Assembly: GCF_001406815.1 (NCBI RefSeq)
Contig: NZ_CVRR01000009.1
Coordinates: 26,716 to 90,715, forward strand
Direction: 5' to 3'
Source of the DNA: Roseburia faecis
GTDB lineage: Bacteria > Bacillota > Clostridia > Lachnospirales > Lachnospiraceae
DNA: 64,000 nt
A model generated the notes under the pieces. It was not told where the DNA came from, did no database searches, and was given only the letters and a program-made list of their open reading frames with translations. Below, piece after piece: positions 26,553 to 35,460 of the stretch (the stretch's first letter is position 1; each line of letters begins with the position of its first letter). The translations under genes were made by a program, and so were the position numbers.

Positions 26553-27386
26553 TTACGATACCCATCGCTTTTTGCGGTGGGTATATTGATATCCCACAAA
26601 AATGCTCCCTGCCAGACAGACAAACATCCCACACCGGTCTGCTTTATATCTCCTGCACTGTGTCTCGTAATAATATTCAATTCCCGTTTTGCGCATTTTT
26701 GCAATCTGGCGCAACTGTTGTTTTCTCGTCTGAACATTTTCTTTCCACCCGGAAAAATCTGACCACCTGCCTGGAACCAGTTCTGACAGTGTCTGCCAGC
26801 TGCGTAAATAATCCATACGCAGCACATGTCCTGTCAGACCATATTGCAACAGAAAATTTTGTGCTTCCTCCATTTTATCACTTGCCAGCGTCAGACGGCA
26901 AAACACTTTCTTTTTCTGATCTTTCCCCTGCAGATACACACCGTTTCCCGGCTGCTGCACAACACCGCGGATGGTACGCGTCTGATGATCCACACAGATC
27001 TGCAGTCCGGTTACACTGGTACTACCAAACAATTTCCACGCTGTATTTTTTCCAATCAGACATCCTTTCCCGTCATCTGCCGGCAGCACCGCAGATGCCG
27101 GCAATATCCATTCGGAGGAACCATACAGCCACACCACGTTTGTCTGCACACTTTTTCCGAGATCCGGATCCGTCACTGTCTGGTCAGCAGTTTCCCCCCA
27201 TGCCGTAAATACTGCGCTTTCTGCGATGTTCTGTGCGTCCTCCGCAGAAATCGGTTTCTCCAGATAAAGAACCGGATTCTGCCACACAGCATCTGCACAC
27301 TTTTCTGCACGCGCCGCTCCCATGGCAAAAAGAACCGCTGTAAACAGACATCCTCCCACCAGAAACAACGCAATCAGACGCCTCAT
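26553..27386 (-). CDS. MacB-like extracytoplasmic (PCD-type) membrane protein without permease helices
   Basis: A 277-aa protein with one N-terminal helix (IALFLVGGCLFTAVLFAMGA) and one C-terminal helix (FVCLAGSIFVGYQYTHRKKR) around an outside domain of about 200 residues. That domain reads ISAEDAQNIAESA, GKGCLIGKNTAWKLFGS and VTGLQICVDHQTRTIRGVV, the pattern of the MacB periplasmic core, where the outer loop of MacB/FtsX permeases meets the adaptor. The multi-helix FtsX part is absent. It overlaps the stop codon of the HlyD-like gene by 4 bp and ends the five-gene operon. Role inferred: partner or sensor of the adaptor. Confidence 0.6.
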   Translation of the reverse strand: MRRLIALFLVGGCLFTAVLFAMGAARAEKCADAVWQNPVLYLEKPISAEDAQNIAESAVFTAWGETADQTVTDPDLGKSVQTNVVWLYGSSEWILPASAVLPADDGKGCLIGKNTAWKLFGSTSVTGLQICVDHQTRTIRGVVQQPGNGVYLQGKDQKKKVFCRLTLASDKMEEAQNFLLQYGLTGHVLRMDYLRSWQTLSELVPGRWSDFSGWKENVQTRKQQLRQIAKMRKTGIEYYYETQCRRYKADRCGMFVCLAGSIFVGYQYTHRKKRWVS

Positions 27387-29323
27387 GATTCCTGCAGGCG
27401 AACGTTTTCTCCTGCCGAAAGGATCGCATCGGAATCCACAATCACAGCATCTCCCGATGACAGATCGCCATCTTTCATTGCCGCATATTCTCCATTTTTC
27501 TCAGCAATTGTCACATTTGTTTTCTTTGCCACATACGCTCCTCCAAGCACCGTATCCGCTTTTTCCATCGTGTATACAAAATATTTGTCTTTTTCGCTGT
27601 GTATGGCGGTGATTGGCAGCGTGACAGAATATTCTTCCGAAGTTTTACACAACTCCATACTTGCATTTGCCCCCAGGGAAATTGTTTTTTTCGGCACATA
27701 CACCGTAACTTTTACAGTATGGTCTTCTTCCGTTTCCGTAGAAAGAACCGTCATGTCCTCCCATGTCCGATCCCCTGCTTTTAATGCAACCGTATCACCG
27801 GAGTCCACATATACGGCATCTTCCCTGCTGACCTGTGTGGTAAAACGCAGTCCACCGGAAGTATCTGCCAGCAGAAAGGCCGCCGTGTCCGTTGTTTTTT
27901 CTCCCACTGTAAGCTGTACACTGCTTACAACACCGCTCATCTGTGCCTTTACTTTTCCTCTGGACGCTTTCACTTTCTGCAATGTTGCAAGCTGCTGTTG
28001 TTTTTGCGTAATTGTGACCGCATTGATTTCTGCACTATTGTCTTTTGCTTCTATTTCCGCAGCATCCGCAAGTGCACGTTTTGCTTCCTTATCCTGCTGT
28101 TTCTGCTGTTTTTGTGCAGTCTTTACCGCTTTTTTCGCATTCTCTGCCGCAGAAGTGTCCTGTGGTTCTTCGTCTTCCCCCTGTACAAATGCCTGCAAGG
28201 TGCATTTGGATTCCTTCCATTTCTGTTCCGCCTCGCTGACAAGCTTTTCATATTTGCTCACAACATTTTCATAGTCCTCCTGCGCACGGGCAAGCGTCTG
28301 TCTGCGGTCTGCTTCCTGACGGGATGCTTCGTTTTTCTTTGCCTGCTGCCGGAGTTTTTCGGTTGCAAGCTCATCTTTTAAATCCTGCACCGTGTTGTAC
28401 TGATTTTCCCACTGATCAGAACAGGAATTCCACTGTGCCGTCAGCGCAGAAATCTGGCTTTCCAGTGATGCAATCCCTGTTTTTAAATTCTGCTTCTGTG
28501 CTTCGTCTTTCTCCTGCGCAAATGCTTTTTCTAATTGTGCTTTCTGCGCATTCAGACGATCCATGGATTTTTGTATCCCGTCTTTTTGCTTTGTGAGAGC
28601 ATCCAGCTTTTTTTGCGCAGCATCCAGTTTACGCTGTTTCTGGTTGATCTCTATCTGTGTGATGGTATTGGAATAATCAGTTTCCGGAGTTTTTGCAGCA
28701 TCCTCTATGGCGCGTTTCGCCTGCTGCACTTCGGTTTTCTGCTGTTCCAGGGCATCATCATACGTCTTTTTTGCCTCTTTGACCGCTGTCTGTAATTCTT
28801 CCAGCTTTTTTTCATATGCCTGCGCCTGCTCCCTGCGCAATCTGGTTTTCGTATCTTTTACATCTTTCTTTGCGTCCCTGACGGCATCCGCATTGTTTCT
28901 GACCGTATCCCTGTAATCCTCTTTGGCACGGATAACCGCCTGGTTCCGGTCACTGTTTTTCTTTGCCTCGGCAGAGAGCAGCGCGTCATTTTGCAGCTGC
29001 AGTATTTCAATGTCATCAGAAAACGTCCGGATTTTATCTTTCAGGCTGTCCATGTCAAGCACTGCAAGCGTCTGTCCCTTTTTTACGTTTTGTCCTTTAC
29101 GTACATTCACTTTTGCCACCAGAATATCCGCCGGGGCATACACTGCCTGATCCAGCAGTTTTTCCACTGTACCGTCCCCGGTCACTTTATGCTCAATCTT
29201 ACGCGCCTGTGGCTGCTCAATGCGCACCTGCGCAACGGTAAAAGATGCTGCCGAACGGGAAATCACTGTAAACAAAAGCATGATTCCCAGCAACACGATA
29301 AATATTTTTGTGGGTTTTCCCAT
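27383..29323 (-). CDS. HlyD/MacA-like membrane-fusion adaptor with very long coiled coil
   Basis: A 646-aa protein with one N-terminal membrane anchor (FIVLLGIMLLFTVIS). A split lipoyl/barrel region follows: YAPADILVAKVNVRKGQNVKKGQTLAVLD on one side and GKVKAQMSGVVSSVQLTVGEKT on the other. Between them lies a coiled-coil hairpin of about 340 residues (roughly 95-430), rich in Lys, Glu, Gln and Ala. Adaptors of this type in Gram-positives usually serve MacB-like exporters, but no ATPase or FtsX permease is nearby. The ATG at 29,323 has GGAGG 6 nt upstream. It follows two sugar-type permeases and overlaps the MacB-like gene. Confidence 0.85.
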   Translation of the reverse strand: MGKPTKIFIVLLGIMLLFTVISRSAASFTVAQVRIEQPQARKIEHKVTGDGTVEKLLDQAVYAPADILVAKVNVRKGQNVKKGQTLAVLDMDSLKDKIRTFSDDIEILQLQNDALLSAEAKKNSDRNQAVIRAKEDYRDTVRNNADAVRDAKKDVKDTKTRLRREQAQAYEKKLEELQTAVKEAKKTYDDALEQQKTEVQQAKRAIEDAAKTPETDYSNTITQIEINQKQRKLDAAQKKLDALTKQKDGIQKSMDRLNAQKAQLEKAFAQEKDEAQKQNLKTGIASLESQISALTAQWNSCSDQWENQYNTVQDLKDELATEKLRQQAKKNEASRQEADRRQTLARAQEDYENVVSKYEKLVSEAEQKWKESKCTLQAFVQGEDEEPQDTSAAENAKKAVKTAQKQQKQQDKEAKRALADAAEIEAKDNSAEINAVTITQKQQQLATLQKVKASRGKVKAQMSGVVSSVQLTVGEKTTDTAAFLLADTSGGLRFTTQVSREDAVYVDSGDTVALKAGDRTWEDMTVLSTETEEDHTVKVTVYVPKKTISLGANASMELCKTSEEYSVTLPITAIHSEKDKYFVYTMEKADTVLGGAYVAKKTNVTIAEKNGEYAAMKDGDLSSGDAVIVDSDAILSAGENVRLQES

Positions 29324-29364
29324 GTATTTCCTCCTTTGCATTTTCTATTTCATAATCACCCATT

Positions 29365-30204
29365 CTATTCTTTTACTGCCGCTGCTGTAATGCCTAGTTC
29401 CAGGTACTGCTGCCCCATGCCAAATACGCAAAGCGCCGGAAGCAGTGCCACCAGAGAACAACACAGTGCAAACCCCGTCTGTCCCTCTTTGATCTCCGGC
29501 AGATACAGCGAAAGCGGCCACAGTTTTTTAGTCTGCAGAAACACCAGCGGCTGCTCCATCATACTGAAACACTCCAGGAACTGCAGCACCAGTGCCGAGA
29601 AAATTCCGGAGGAGCCAAGTGGCACCCCTATCGCCCAAAAAATCTTCCATTCCCCGGCACCGTCGATCCTTGCTGCTTCCAGCAGTTCTTCCGGTATTCC
29701 GCAGAAAAAGCGGTACATAAGAAATACCGAAAAGGTAGAAAACACCCCCGGCACAATGACTGCCCATGTCGTATCCATCAGATGCAACCGATTGAGCACC
29801 AGATATTGCGAGAGCATTGTCACCTGAAACGGTAACATCATAAGCAGAATATATAAGAAGTATAAAAAACGTTTCCCGGGAATCGGATAACGTGCCAGCC
29901 CCCATGCCGATGGCAGGCCAAATACCAGCTGTCCGGCAAGTATTCCTACCGTAATCTTCATCGTATTCCAGAACATCTGAAAAAATTCTGGAGAATCGAA
30001 ACAAAGCTCCACCAGATTTCGCAGCGTCGGATACAATGGAAACAGTCTCCAGCGCGCATATCCCTTTGTACTCTCCAGAACCGGTGCAAGATATTCCGCC
30101 AGTTCCCCGCTTCCCATCAGACTTCCGCAAACAAGAAAGACAAGCGGTGCCGCGGTAAGGGCTCCAAATAAAACAAGAATCGTAATGACTATCGCTTTTT
30201 TCAT
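29365..30204 (-). CDS. ABC permease, MalG type (CUT1)
   Basis: A 279-aa permease with six predicted helices and the EAA loop GIPEELLEAARIDGAGEWKIFW near residue 185. Its C-terminus (GMGQQYLELGITAAAVKE) keeps the MalG-type ending in altered form. It overlaps the upstream permease by 4 bp and is followed after 41 bp by the HlyD-like gene. It is more divergent than the arabinoside permeases, so it may not carry a sugar. Confidence 0.88.
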   Translation of the reverse strand: MKKAIVITILVLFGALTAAPLVFLVCGSLMGSGELAEYLAPVLESTKGYARWRLFPLYPTLRNLVELCFDSPEFFQMFWNTMKITVGILAGQLVFGLPSAWGLARYPIPGKRFLYFLYILLMMLPFQVTMLSQYLVLNRLHLMDTTWAVIVPGVFSTFSVFLMYRFFCGIPEELLEAARIDGAGEWKIFWAIGVPLGSSGIFSALVLQFLECFSMMEQPLVFLQTKKLWPLSLYLPEIKEGQTGFALCCSLVALLPALCVFGMGQQYLELGITAAAVKE

Positions 30205-31052
30205 TCATTTGTCTCCCACAATTTCTGAAGCAGCAGGACAAATACTGTAATGACCAGTGCAAGAAGTACGCTTCCCGCCGCCATTTTATCCACAGACAGA
30301 TCCGTAAACCAGTTATTGAACAGGTGCTGCAGGAGATACATATCTTCCTGCGGATAATTTCCTGCCACAAGATAGGCCTCCCGGAACACCTTAAAAGAGT
30401 TCAGAAACGAAAGAACCACAATGGTAAAAATCAGCGGTCGGATCAGGGGCAGCGTAATCTTAAAAAACTGCGTCATTCTTCCTGCACCATCCATCTCTGC
30501 CGCCTCATACAGATCCGGGGATATCGAGCAAAGTCCTGCAAGCCAGAGAACCATTGTATAACCCAGATTTTTCCAGATATAGCTGAACACCAGCACAAAA
30601 AACGCTGCACCAGTGTTCATCCAGTCAACCGCATGGATTCCGCACAAATGCAGGATACCGTTGACAAAACCATGTTTGTCAAACATCAGTTTCCAGAGCA
30701 GCACAAGCGATGCCGCCGGAATTGCCATAGGCACCAGATATGCAGCTTTGAGCAGACGCAGCTTTTGATGAAATGCCATCTGCCATGCATGCAACAGAAA
30801 GGCAAGCACTAAGGAAATCCCCAGCAATAGTGGCAGACATACCAGAAGAAACCGCAGCGCATTTTTTACGGCAAGCAAAAATGCACGGTTATGTAACACA
30901 ATGCGGTAATTTTCGAGTCCGCAGAATCTGCCACTGACCGCCTGCACAAAGGAGCGGCGGATCACATCCATAAACGGCAGGAGAGAAAAAACCGCCACTC
31001 CACAGAAACCGGGAAGTAAAAATGACAATCCCGTCCACTTACTCCGCCTCAT
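30201..31052 (-). CDS. ABC permease, MalF type (CUT1)
   Basis: A 283-aa permease with six predicted helices. The EAA loop is DLYEAAEMDGAGRMTQFFKITLP near residue 180. The start MRRSKWTGLSFLLPGF at 31,052 lies inside the end of the binding-protein gene (14-bp overlap), which argues for tight translational coupling; an open extension upstream has no ribosome site and would make an unusually charged N-terminus. Confidence 0.88.
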   Translation of the reverse strand: MRRSKWTGLSFLLPGFCGVAVFSLLPFMDVIRRSFVQAVSGRFCGLENYRIVLHNRAFLLAVKNALRFLLVCLPLLLGISLVLAFLLHAWQMAFHQKLRLLKAAYLVPMAIPAASLVLLWKLMFDKHGFVNGILHLCGIHAVDWMNTGAAFFVLVFSYIWKNLGYTMVLWLAGLCSISPDLYEAAEMDGAGRMTQFFKITLPLIRPLIFTIVVLSFLNSFKVFREAYLVAGNYPQEDMYLLQHLFNNWFTDLSVDKMAAGSVLLALVITVFVLLLQKLWETNE

Positions 31053-33285
31053 ACAGCTGCACTTTCTTCCTGATGGCAGAAAGCGTATCTTCCAGTGACT
31101 GCGTTCCCTGTAAATACTTCTTTCCTTCACTTAGCACCAGATCCCACACCACACGGTCATTCCACGATGGTGCATCAAGCCTTTCCAGCATTTTAGTCAG
31201 TTTCTCCTGCTGTTTTTCAGAAATTTTCTTTACCTCATAGCTGATGTCATAACTTCCATCCGATGCGCTGCTTCCCATCTTGCTTTCCTGACTGTTTTTA
31301 CACTCGACATCAAAAGCCGTGCGATTGATGGAAAAGCCTTCTGTTATCTGTTTTTGTCCTTTTGCAGAAATGGCCATCTTAATAAATGCCTGTGCGTTTT
31401 TGTTATCTGCACTTTTTTGTGCCAGACCAAGACTTAAAAATGGGACAAATGCCTTATGCTCCTTTGTATCAAACAAGGTAAATGTGCCTTTGTAGCGGCT
31501 CTCGATTCCATAAAGCTGCTGCACATCATTAACACTTGTCAGCGATCCGACCGCAATCTGTCCCCCTCCTGTGAGCCGAAACAGTGCCGCAGCTGTGCTC
31601 ATTCCGATCAAACTCCCCTCTGCGAAACTGTTTGCGATTTCATCGGTAATCCGATCTTTCTCTGTATATCCATCCGCATCATACAATGTTTTTGCGGTTT
31701 CCAGAAACTGCTTGAGTTTCTCCTGATCCACACCTGTTTTTGTTTTCCACGAGGCACTGTCCGCACGATAAAGAATTCCAAGTGTCGTCAGCGGTCCCCA
31801 GTTGCCAAACACTTTTTCCTGTCCGGAATGAAGCGTTTTTGCATATTTCTCCAGATCTTTTAAATTTATGCCGGAATCTGTTACCTCCTGATCTCCCTCC
31901 ACAATGGTACAGTAAAAGCGTACCGGAATCTGATAAATCTTTCCATTGCCTGCATAAGCATCCGTAATATTTGTAAAAAGCCCTTCCTTTTTATCTGCAG
32001 CTTTTACATAGCTGCTAAGATCTGCAAGCACTCCTTTTTCTTTATAACTTTCGGTTGGGAGTCCATCAAGCACCAGCACATCCGGTCCTTTCCCCGCCAG
32101 CATTTCTGTATTTAATGATTTGACAGCATCTTCTGCTGTCACCCCATCTTCTCCGGAAATGCCAATTGTTTTTTTAACTACCACATCCGGATACGCTTTC
32201 TGATATGCCGTAATCACCTGCTGCAGCGCATTGGTATCTTCCAGTGCATATACGGTAATCTGATTTTCCGGTACTGCCGAAACCTCTGCATCATATGTAT
32301 AACGATAACAATGCCGTGTTTCCTGCGAATCGACCGCAAAAACCATATAGTTTTTATCATCATATTTATACAATGCCTGAAAATCAATGCTCCTGTCCCC
32401 AAGACTGGTAAGCTCACCGTTCATCAGCTGTTCCGTCGTACTTCCACCAATTTTATGATAAAACAGTCCCTCATGATTGACATAATACAATTCATCCTCA
32501 GAATCTCCCATTGTCATTGCAATACTGCTGCTATTTATATTGTGTGATTCACTGACTTTGTTCATTGCCTCCTGCAGCACGTTATCGTTTTGCATATTCT
32601 CGGCAAGCGTTCCACTTTCTGCATCCACAAACTGGATTCCTTTGTCTGTGACAAGTCCAAATGTCTTTCCGGCCGCAAGCAGACGAGTCACATCTTCTGA
32701 AATGTTCTGTAAAATTTCGCGCATCTCCCCGGTCTTTGGATTTACTTCATAAACCACCCAGTTTAAGTCCGTCACAAACAATTTATTCCCTGCAAAGACT
32801 GCTGATGTAATAAAATTTTCCGTATCATTGCCGCTGCCCTTATATTCCGGAAGCGGTAGATTGACTTTCGTTATTTTTCCATCTGCGGCCACCCGCTGCA
32901 TTCCGGACTTTTTGTTATAACCAAACACCACTGCAGATCCGTCTTCCCCATTTACAGCCGATACATAATTGTCCAGTTGACCAAGCTTCGTCTGTGACCA
33001 GGTCTTTCCCTGATCGTTGGAATGTGCCAGAAAAAGTTTCTTATCTCCATCCCCGCCAATCAGCGTCAATTCTTCTCCCTTGCTTTTTCCTACGGCATTC
33101 ACAATCCGTATGTTCTCCGGCAAAGTGATTTCACTTTCCACAAAACGGCCTTTGCCACTCTGCGTAGATGCAAAACCTTCTGTATTTTTCTGACTGTCTT
33201 CCCCGTTCAGACCACAACCGGCCAGCAATCCGGCTGCCGTAACACATGCCATCAGCAACAGGGAAATTTTTTTTCTGATTTTCAT
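31039..33285 (-). CDS. Two-domain lipoprotein: BNR/propeller-like region fused to a solute-binding protein
   Basis: A 748-aa lipoprotein (lipobox LLAGC, Cys 24). Residues about 40-340 look like a beta-propeller: short repeated strands with a sialidase/BNR motif (HSNDQGKTW) and GEDGSAVVFGYNKKSG. From about 345 on comes a CUT1-type solute-binding domain (ITVYALEDTNALQQVITAYQKAYPDVVVKKT, then GKGPDVLVLDGLP), ending QLYEAE. Ordinary binding proteins are near 430 aa, so the N-terminal half is an addition that could bind a surface ligand. The start at 33,285 has AGGAG 7 nt upstream. It is the first gene of the operon. Confidence 0.82.
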   Translation of the reverse strand: MKIRKKISLLLMACVTAAGLLAGCGLNGEDSQKNTEGFASTQSGKGRFVESEITLPENIRIVNAVGKSKGEELTLIGGDGDKKLFLAHSNDQGKTWSQTKLGQLDNYVSAVNGEDGSAVVFGYNKKSGMQRVAADGKITKVNLPLPEYKGSGNDTENFITSAVFAGNKLFVTDLNWVVYEVNPKTGEMREILQNISEDVTRLLAAGKTFGLVTDKGIQFVDAESGTLAENMQNDNVLQEAMNKVSESHNINSSSIAMTMGDSEDELYYVNHEGLFYHKIGGSTTEQLMNGELTSLGDRSIDFQALYKYDDKNYMVFAVDSQETRHCYRYTYDAEVSAVPENQITVYALEDTNALQQVITAYQKAYPDVVVKKTIGISGEDGVTAEDAVKSLNTEMLAGKGPDVLVLDGLPTESYKEKGVLADLSSYVKAADKKEGLFTNITDAYAGNGKIYQIPVRFYCTIVEGDQEVTDSGINLKDLEKYAKTLHSGQEKVFGNWGPLTTLGILYRADSASWKTKTGVDQEKLKQFLETAKTLYDADGYTEKDRITDEIANSFAEGSLIGMSTAAALFRLTGGGQIAVGSLTSVNDVQQLYGIESRYKGTFTLFDTKEHKAFVPFLSLGLAQKSADNKNAQAFIKMAISAKGQKQITEGFSINRTAFDVECKNSQESKMGSSASDGSYDISYEVKKISEKQQEKLTKMLERLDAPSWNDRVVWDLVLSEGKKYLQGTQSLEDTLSAIRKKVQLYEAE

Positions 33286-33330
33286 CTCTTTGTTTCTCCT
33301 TCCCACGACTCTTTCTTTGCTTTTGTGTTA

Positions 33331-33421
33331 AGTGTAGCAGAGCTTTCTTTAAATTTTCTTTAAGGGAATCTTTAATTTTCCGGTACATTTAAAGATTTCT
33401 TTAAGATAAATCTGCTATACT
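33331..33421. promoter_or_regulatory. Divergent promoter with repeated response-regulator boxes
   Basis: TCTTTAA occurs at 33,346, 33,357, 33,369 and 33,398, the first three spaced 11 and 12 bp apart, as expected for tandem OmpR/PhoB-type boxes. On the plus strand TATACT (33,416-33,421) follows the last box by 11 bp; on the minus strand TACACT (33,336-33,331) follows the first boxes. A phosphorylated regulator bound here could activate both the two-component genes and the transporter operon. Confidence 0.6.
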
Positions 33422-33455
33422 AAGGACAATTCAAGAATAACAACGGGGAAATCAA

Positions 33456-34124
33456 ATGAAAATTCTGCTGATAGAAGATGATAAAAATTTATGTGAAATG
33501 CTGTGCTTTCAATTGGAAAAAGAACACCACACAGTAGAGATCTGCATGGATGGACGCGACGGGCTGGATCTGGTTTTGCAGGATGCTTATGACCTGATTC
33601 TTCTGGATCGCATGCTGCCCACCATGAACGGACTTCTTGTTCTGCAAAAAGCCCGAAGCAAAGGCATTTCCACTCCTGTCATTATGATCACAGCCCTTGG
33701 AGAGCTGTATGACCGTGTGGAAGGACTCGACTGCGGTGCAGACGATTACCTTGTAAAACCGTTTGCGTATGAAGAACTTTCTGCGCGCATCCGCTCCATC
33801 GGCAGACGCAATCATGTATACGATGACAACAACCGGTTTTCTTATGCAGATATTACATACGACAGCCGGCTGCGGGAACTGACCGGGCCTAAAGGAGGGA
33901 TACAGCTTTCCGGGCGGGAAGGACGTCTTCTGGAGATTTTTTTGCAGAACCCCTCGATGATCCTGCAACGCCTGGTGCTTCTTTCCCGCGTATGGGGTGC
34001 GGATGCCCCGGTAGAAGAAAGCAATCTCGATACCTACATCCATTTTGTGCGCAAACGCTTACAACAAGTGGGAAGCCACGCAACCATAGAGACGGTGCGG
34101 GGAATTGGATACCGTATCAAATAA
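33456..34124 (+). CDS. OmpR-family response regulator
   Basis: A 222-aa regulator. The receiver has the acidic pair EDD at 7-9, the phosphoacceptor Asp 51 (LILLDRMLP), Thr in ITALGE and Lys in VKPFAYEEL. The C-terminal winged helix (about 130-222) ends ESNLDTYIHFVRKRLQ and TVRGIGYRIK. It is divergent from the binding-protein/HlyD operon and 16 bp from its histidine kinase, so it very likely controls that operon through the TCTTTAA boxes between them. Confidence 0.95.
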   Translation: MKILLIEDDKNLCEMLCFQLEKEHHTVEICMDGRDGLDLVLQDAYDLILLDRMLPTMNGLLVLQKARSKGISTPVIMITALGELYDRVEGLDCGADDYLVKPFAYEELSARIRSIGRRNHVYDDNNRFSYADITYDSRLRELTGPKGGIQLSGREGRLLEIFLQNPSMILQRLVLLSRVWGADAPVEESNLDTYIHFVRKRLQQVGSHATIETVRGIGYRIK

Positions 34125-34140
34125 CACATGGGAGGAAAAG

Positions 34141-35448
34141 ATGTTTCAAAAATTACACCGGCAACTGACTTTTTTCTGCACGGTTATCACAGGGGCAATT
34201 CTTCTGGCACTCAGCGTGGTGTGTCTGCTTTTTGCGCGAAAGGCAATTGTTCAGACGGGATATACCGCCTTTCAGAAAGAACTGGTTTCTGTGATTGCCA
34301 GTCTGCAGAGCCAGGATTATATCTCCCATCAGTGGTTAAAGCAAATGCAGGAACAGCATCATTTCACCATTTACCTGTACGATAATCAGGAGTCGCTCTA
34401 CTATGACCGTCTGCAGGACAGCCACTGGGAGGATCTGCGCAACGCTGTGCTGAAAAAAAGCGGTACAGATATCTTTATCGGTAAAGACGGACAAACGATT
34501 GCGCATAAAGAACTGACCTATCGTTCTTCTGCAAAAGAAACTTACTATGCCTCTGTCGGATATTTGCTGCGCGGAAACGGACAGATCCGTTTTGTGATTC
34601 TCTACGACACTTCCCATCAGACAGGCCAGATTGCGCATATGACCATAGGAGTATTTGCAGCCGATCTGATAACCTTTCTTTTGCTGATTCTGTTCTCCTG
34701 GTTCTTTACCGGACGCATGGTACAGCCACTGGAAATTTCACAAAAAAAACAGCAGCAATTTGTTGCCGCTGCCTCTCATGAACTCCGTTCCCCCCTAACT
34801 GTAATGCTGTCCGGGCTGGAAACGGTAGAAAAATCGGAATCTTCCACGGAACGGCATCATTTTCTCTCTCTGATCCGGCAGGAAGGACTCCGCATGCAGC
34901 ATCTGATTGCGGATATGCTGCTGCTTGCAAACGCTGATGCCCGCGGAATTTCCTTACAGATCAACGATGCCGCCCCTGATGATCTGCTGCTTTGTGTCTA
35001 TGAAAAATATGAAAACCTGGCTGCTTCCAAGGGGATTTCCCTGCAGTTTTCCCTTGGGGATGCGGCTTACCGTGACTGCGCGCTGGATACGGAGCGCATC
35101 ACACAGGTTCTGTCCATTCTTATGGACAATGCACTGTCTTATACCCCACAGGGGGGAAAAATCCTGCTGCTTTTGTCTCAGTCCGCGCACCACACCATCT
35201 TTGCCGTGGCAGACGACGGATCTTCCATTCCGGAGGAAGAAAAAGCGCATATTTTTGAACGCTTTTATCGCACGGACCATGCACATACTGACCACGATCA
35301 CTTTGGTCTGGGCTTATGCACAGCACAGGAAATCGTTCGTGCACATCACGGAAAGATTCTGGTACACGATCCCCGTGACTGCTCTCCGCTGCCTGAAGGT
35401 TTTCCACGGGATCGGGGCGTTGTTTTTACTGTGGTACTGCACGGATAA
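34141..35448 (+). CDS. Sensor histidine kinase
   Basis: A 435-aa membrane kinase. There are two helices (about 13-33 and 163-187) with an extracytoplasmic sensor of about 130 residues between them, then the phosphoacceptor His in AAASHELRSPLTVML, the N box (ILMDNALSYTPQGG) and the nucleotide lid (FERFYR, then HFGLGLCTAQEI). The G1 box reads VADDGSSIP rather than the usual DNGxGIP, a slight oddity. GGGAGG precedes the ATG at 34,141. The signal is unknown; by context it may be a peptide or envelope stress that the linked transporter handles. Confidence 0.93.
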   Translation: MFQKLHRQLTFFCTVITGAILLALSVVCLLFARKAIVQTGYTAFQKELVSVIASLQSQDYISHQWLKQMQEQHHFTIYLYDNQESLYYDRLQDSHWEDLRNAVLKKSGTDIFIGKDGQTIAHKELTYRSSAKETYYASVGYLLRGNGQIRFVILYDTSHQTGQIAHMTIGVFAADLITFLLLILFSWFFTGRMVQPLEISQKKQQQFVAAASHELRSPLTVMLSGLETVEKSESSTERHHFLSLIRQEGLRMQHLIADMLLLANADARGISLQINDAAPDDLLLCVYEKYENLAASKGISLQFSLGDAAYRDCALDTERITQVLSILMDNALSYTPQGGKILLLLSQSAHHTIFAVADDGSSIPEEEKAHIFERFYRTDHAHTDHDHFGLGLCTAQEIVRAHHGKILVHDPRDCSPLPEGFPRDRGVVFTVVLHG

Positions 35449-35460
35449 ATTTCTAAAATA

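Noticed and set aside
26553..27386. Full MacB or FtsX exporter permease
   Set aside because: Only one helix is found at each end; the group of three C-terminal helices needed for an FtsX-type permease is absent.
26826..28274. 482-codon open frame on the plus strand
   Set aside because: It lies opposite the HlyD-like and MacB-like genes; its length comes from the Lys/Glu/Gln-rich coiled coil on the other strand. No ribosome site.
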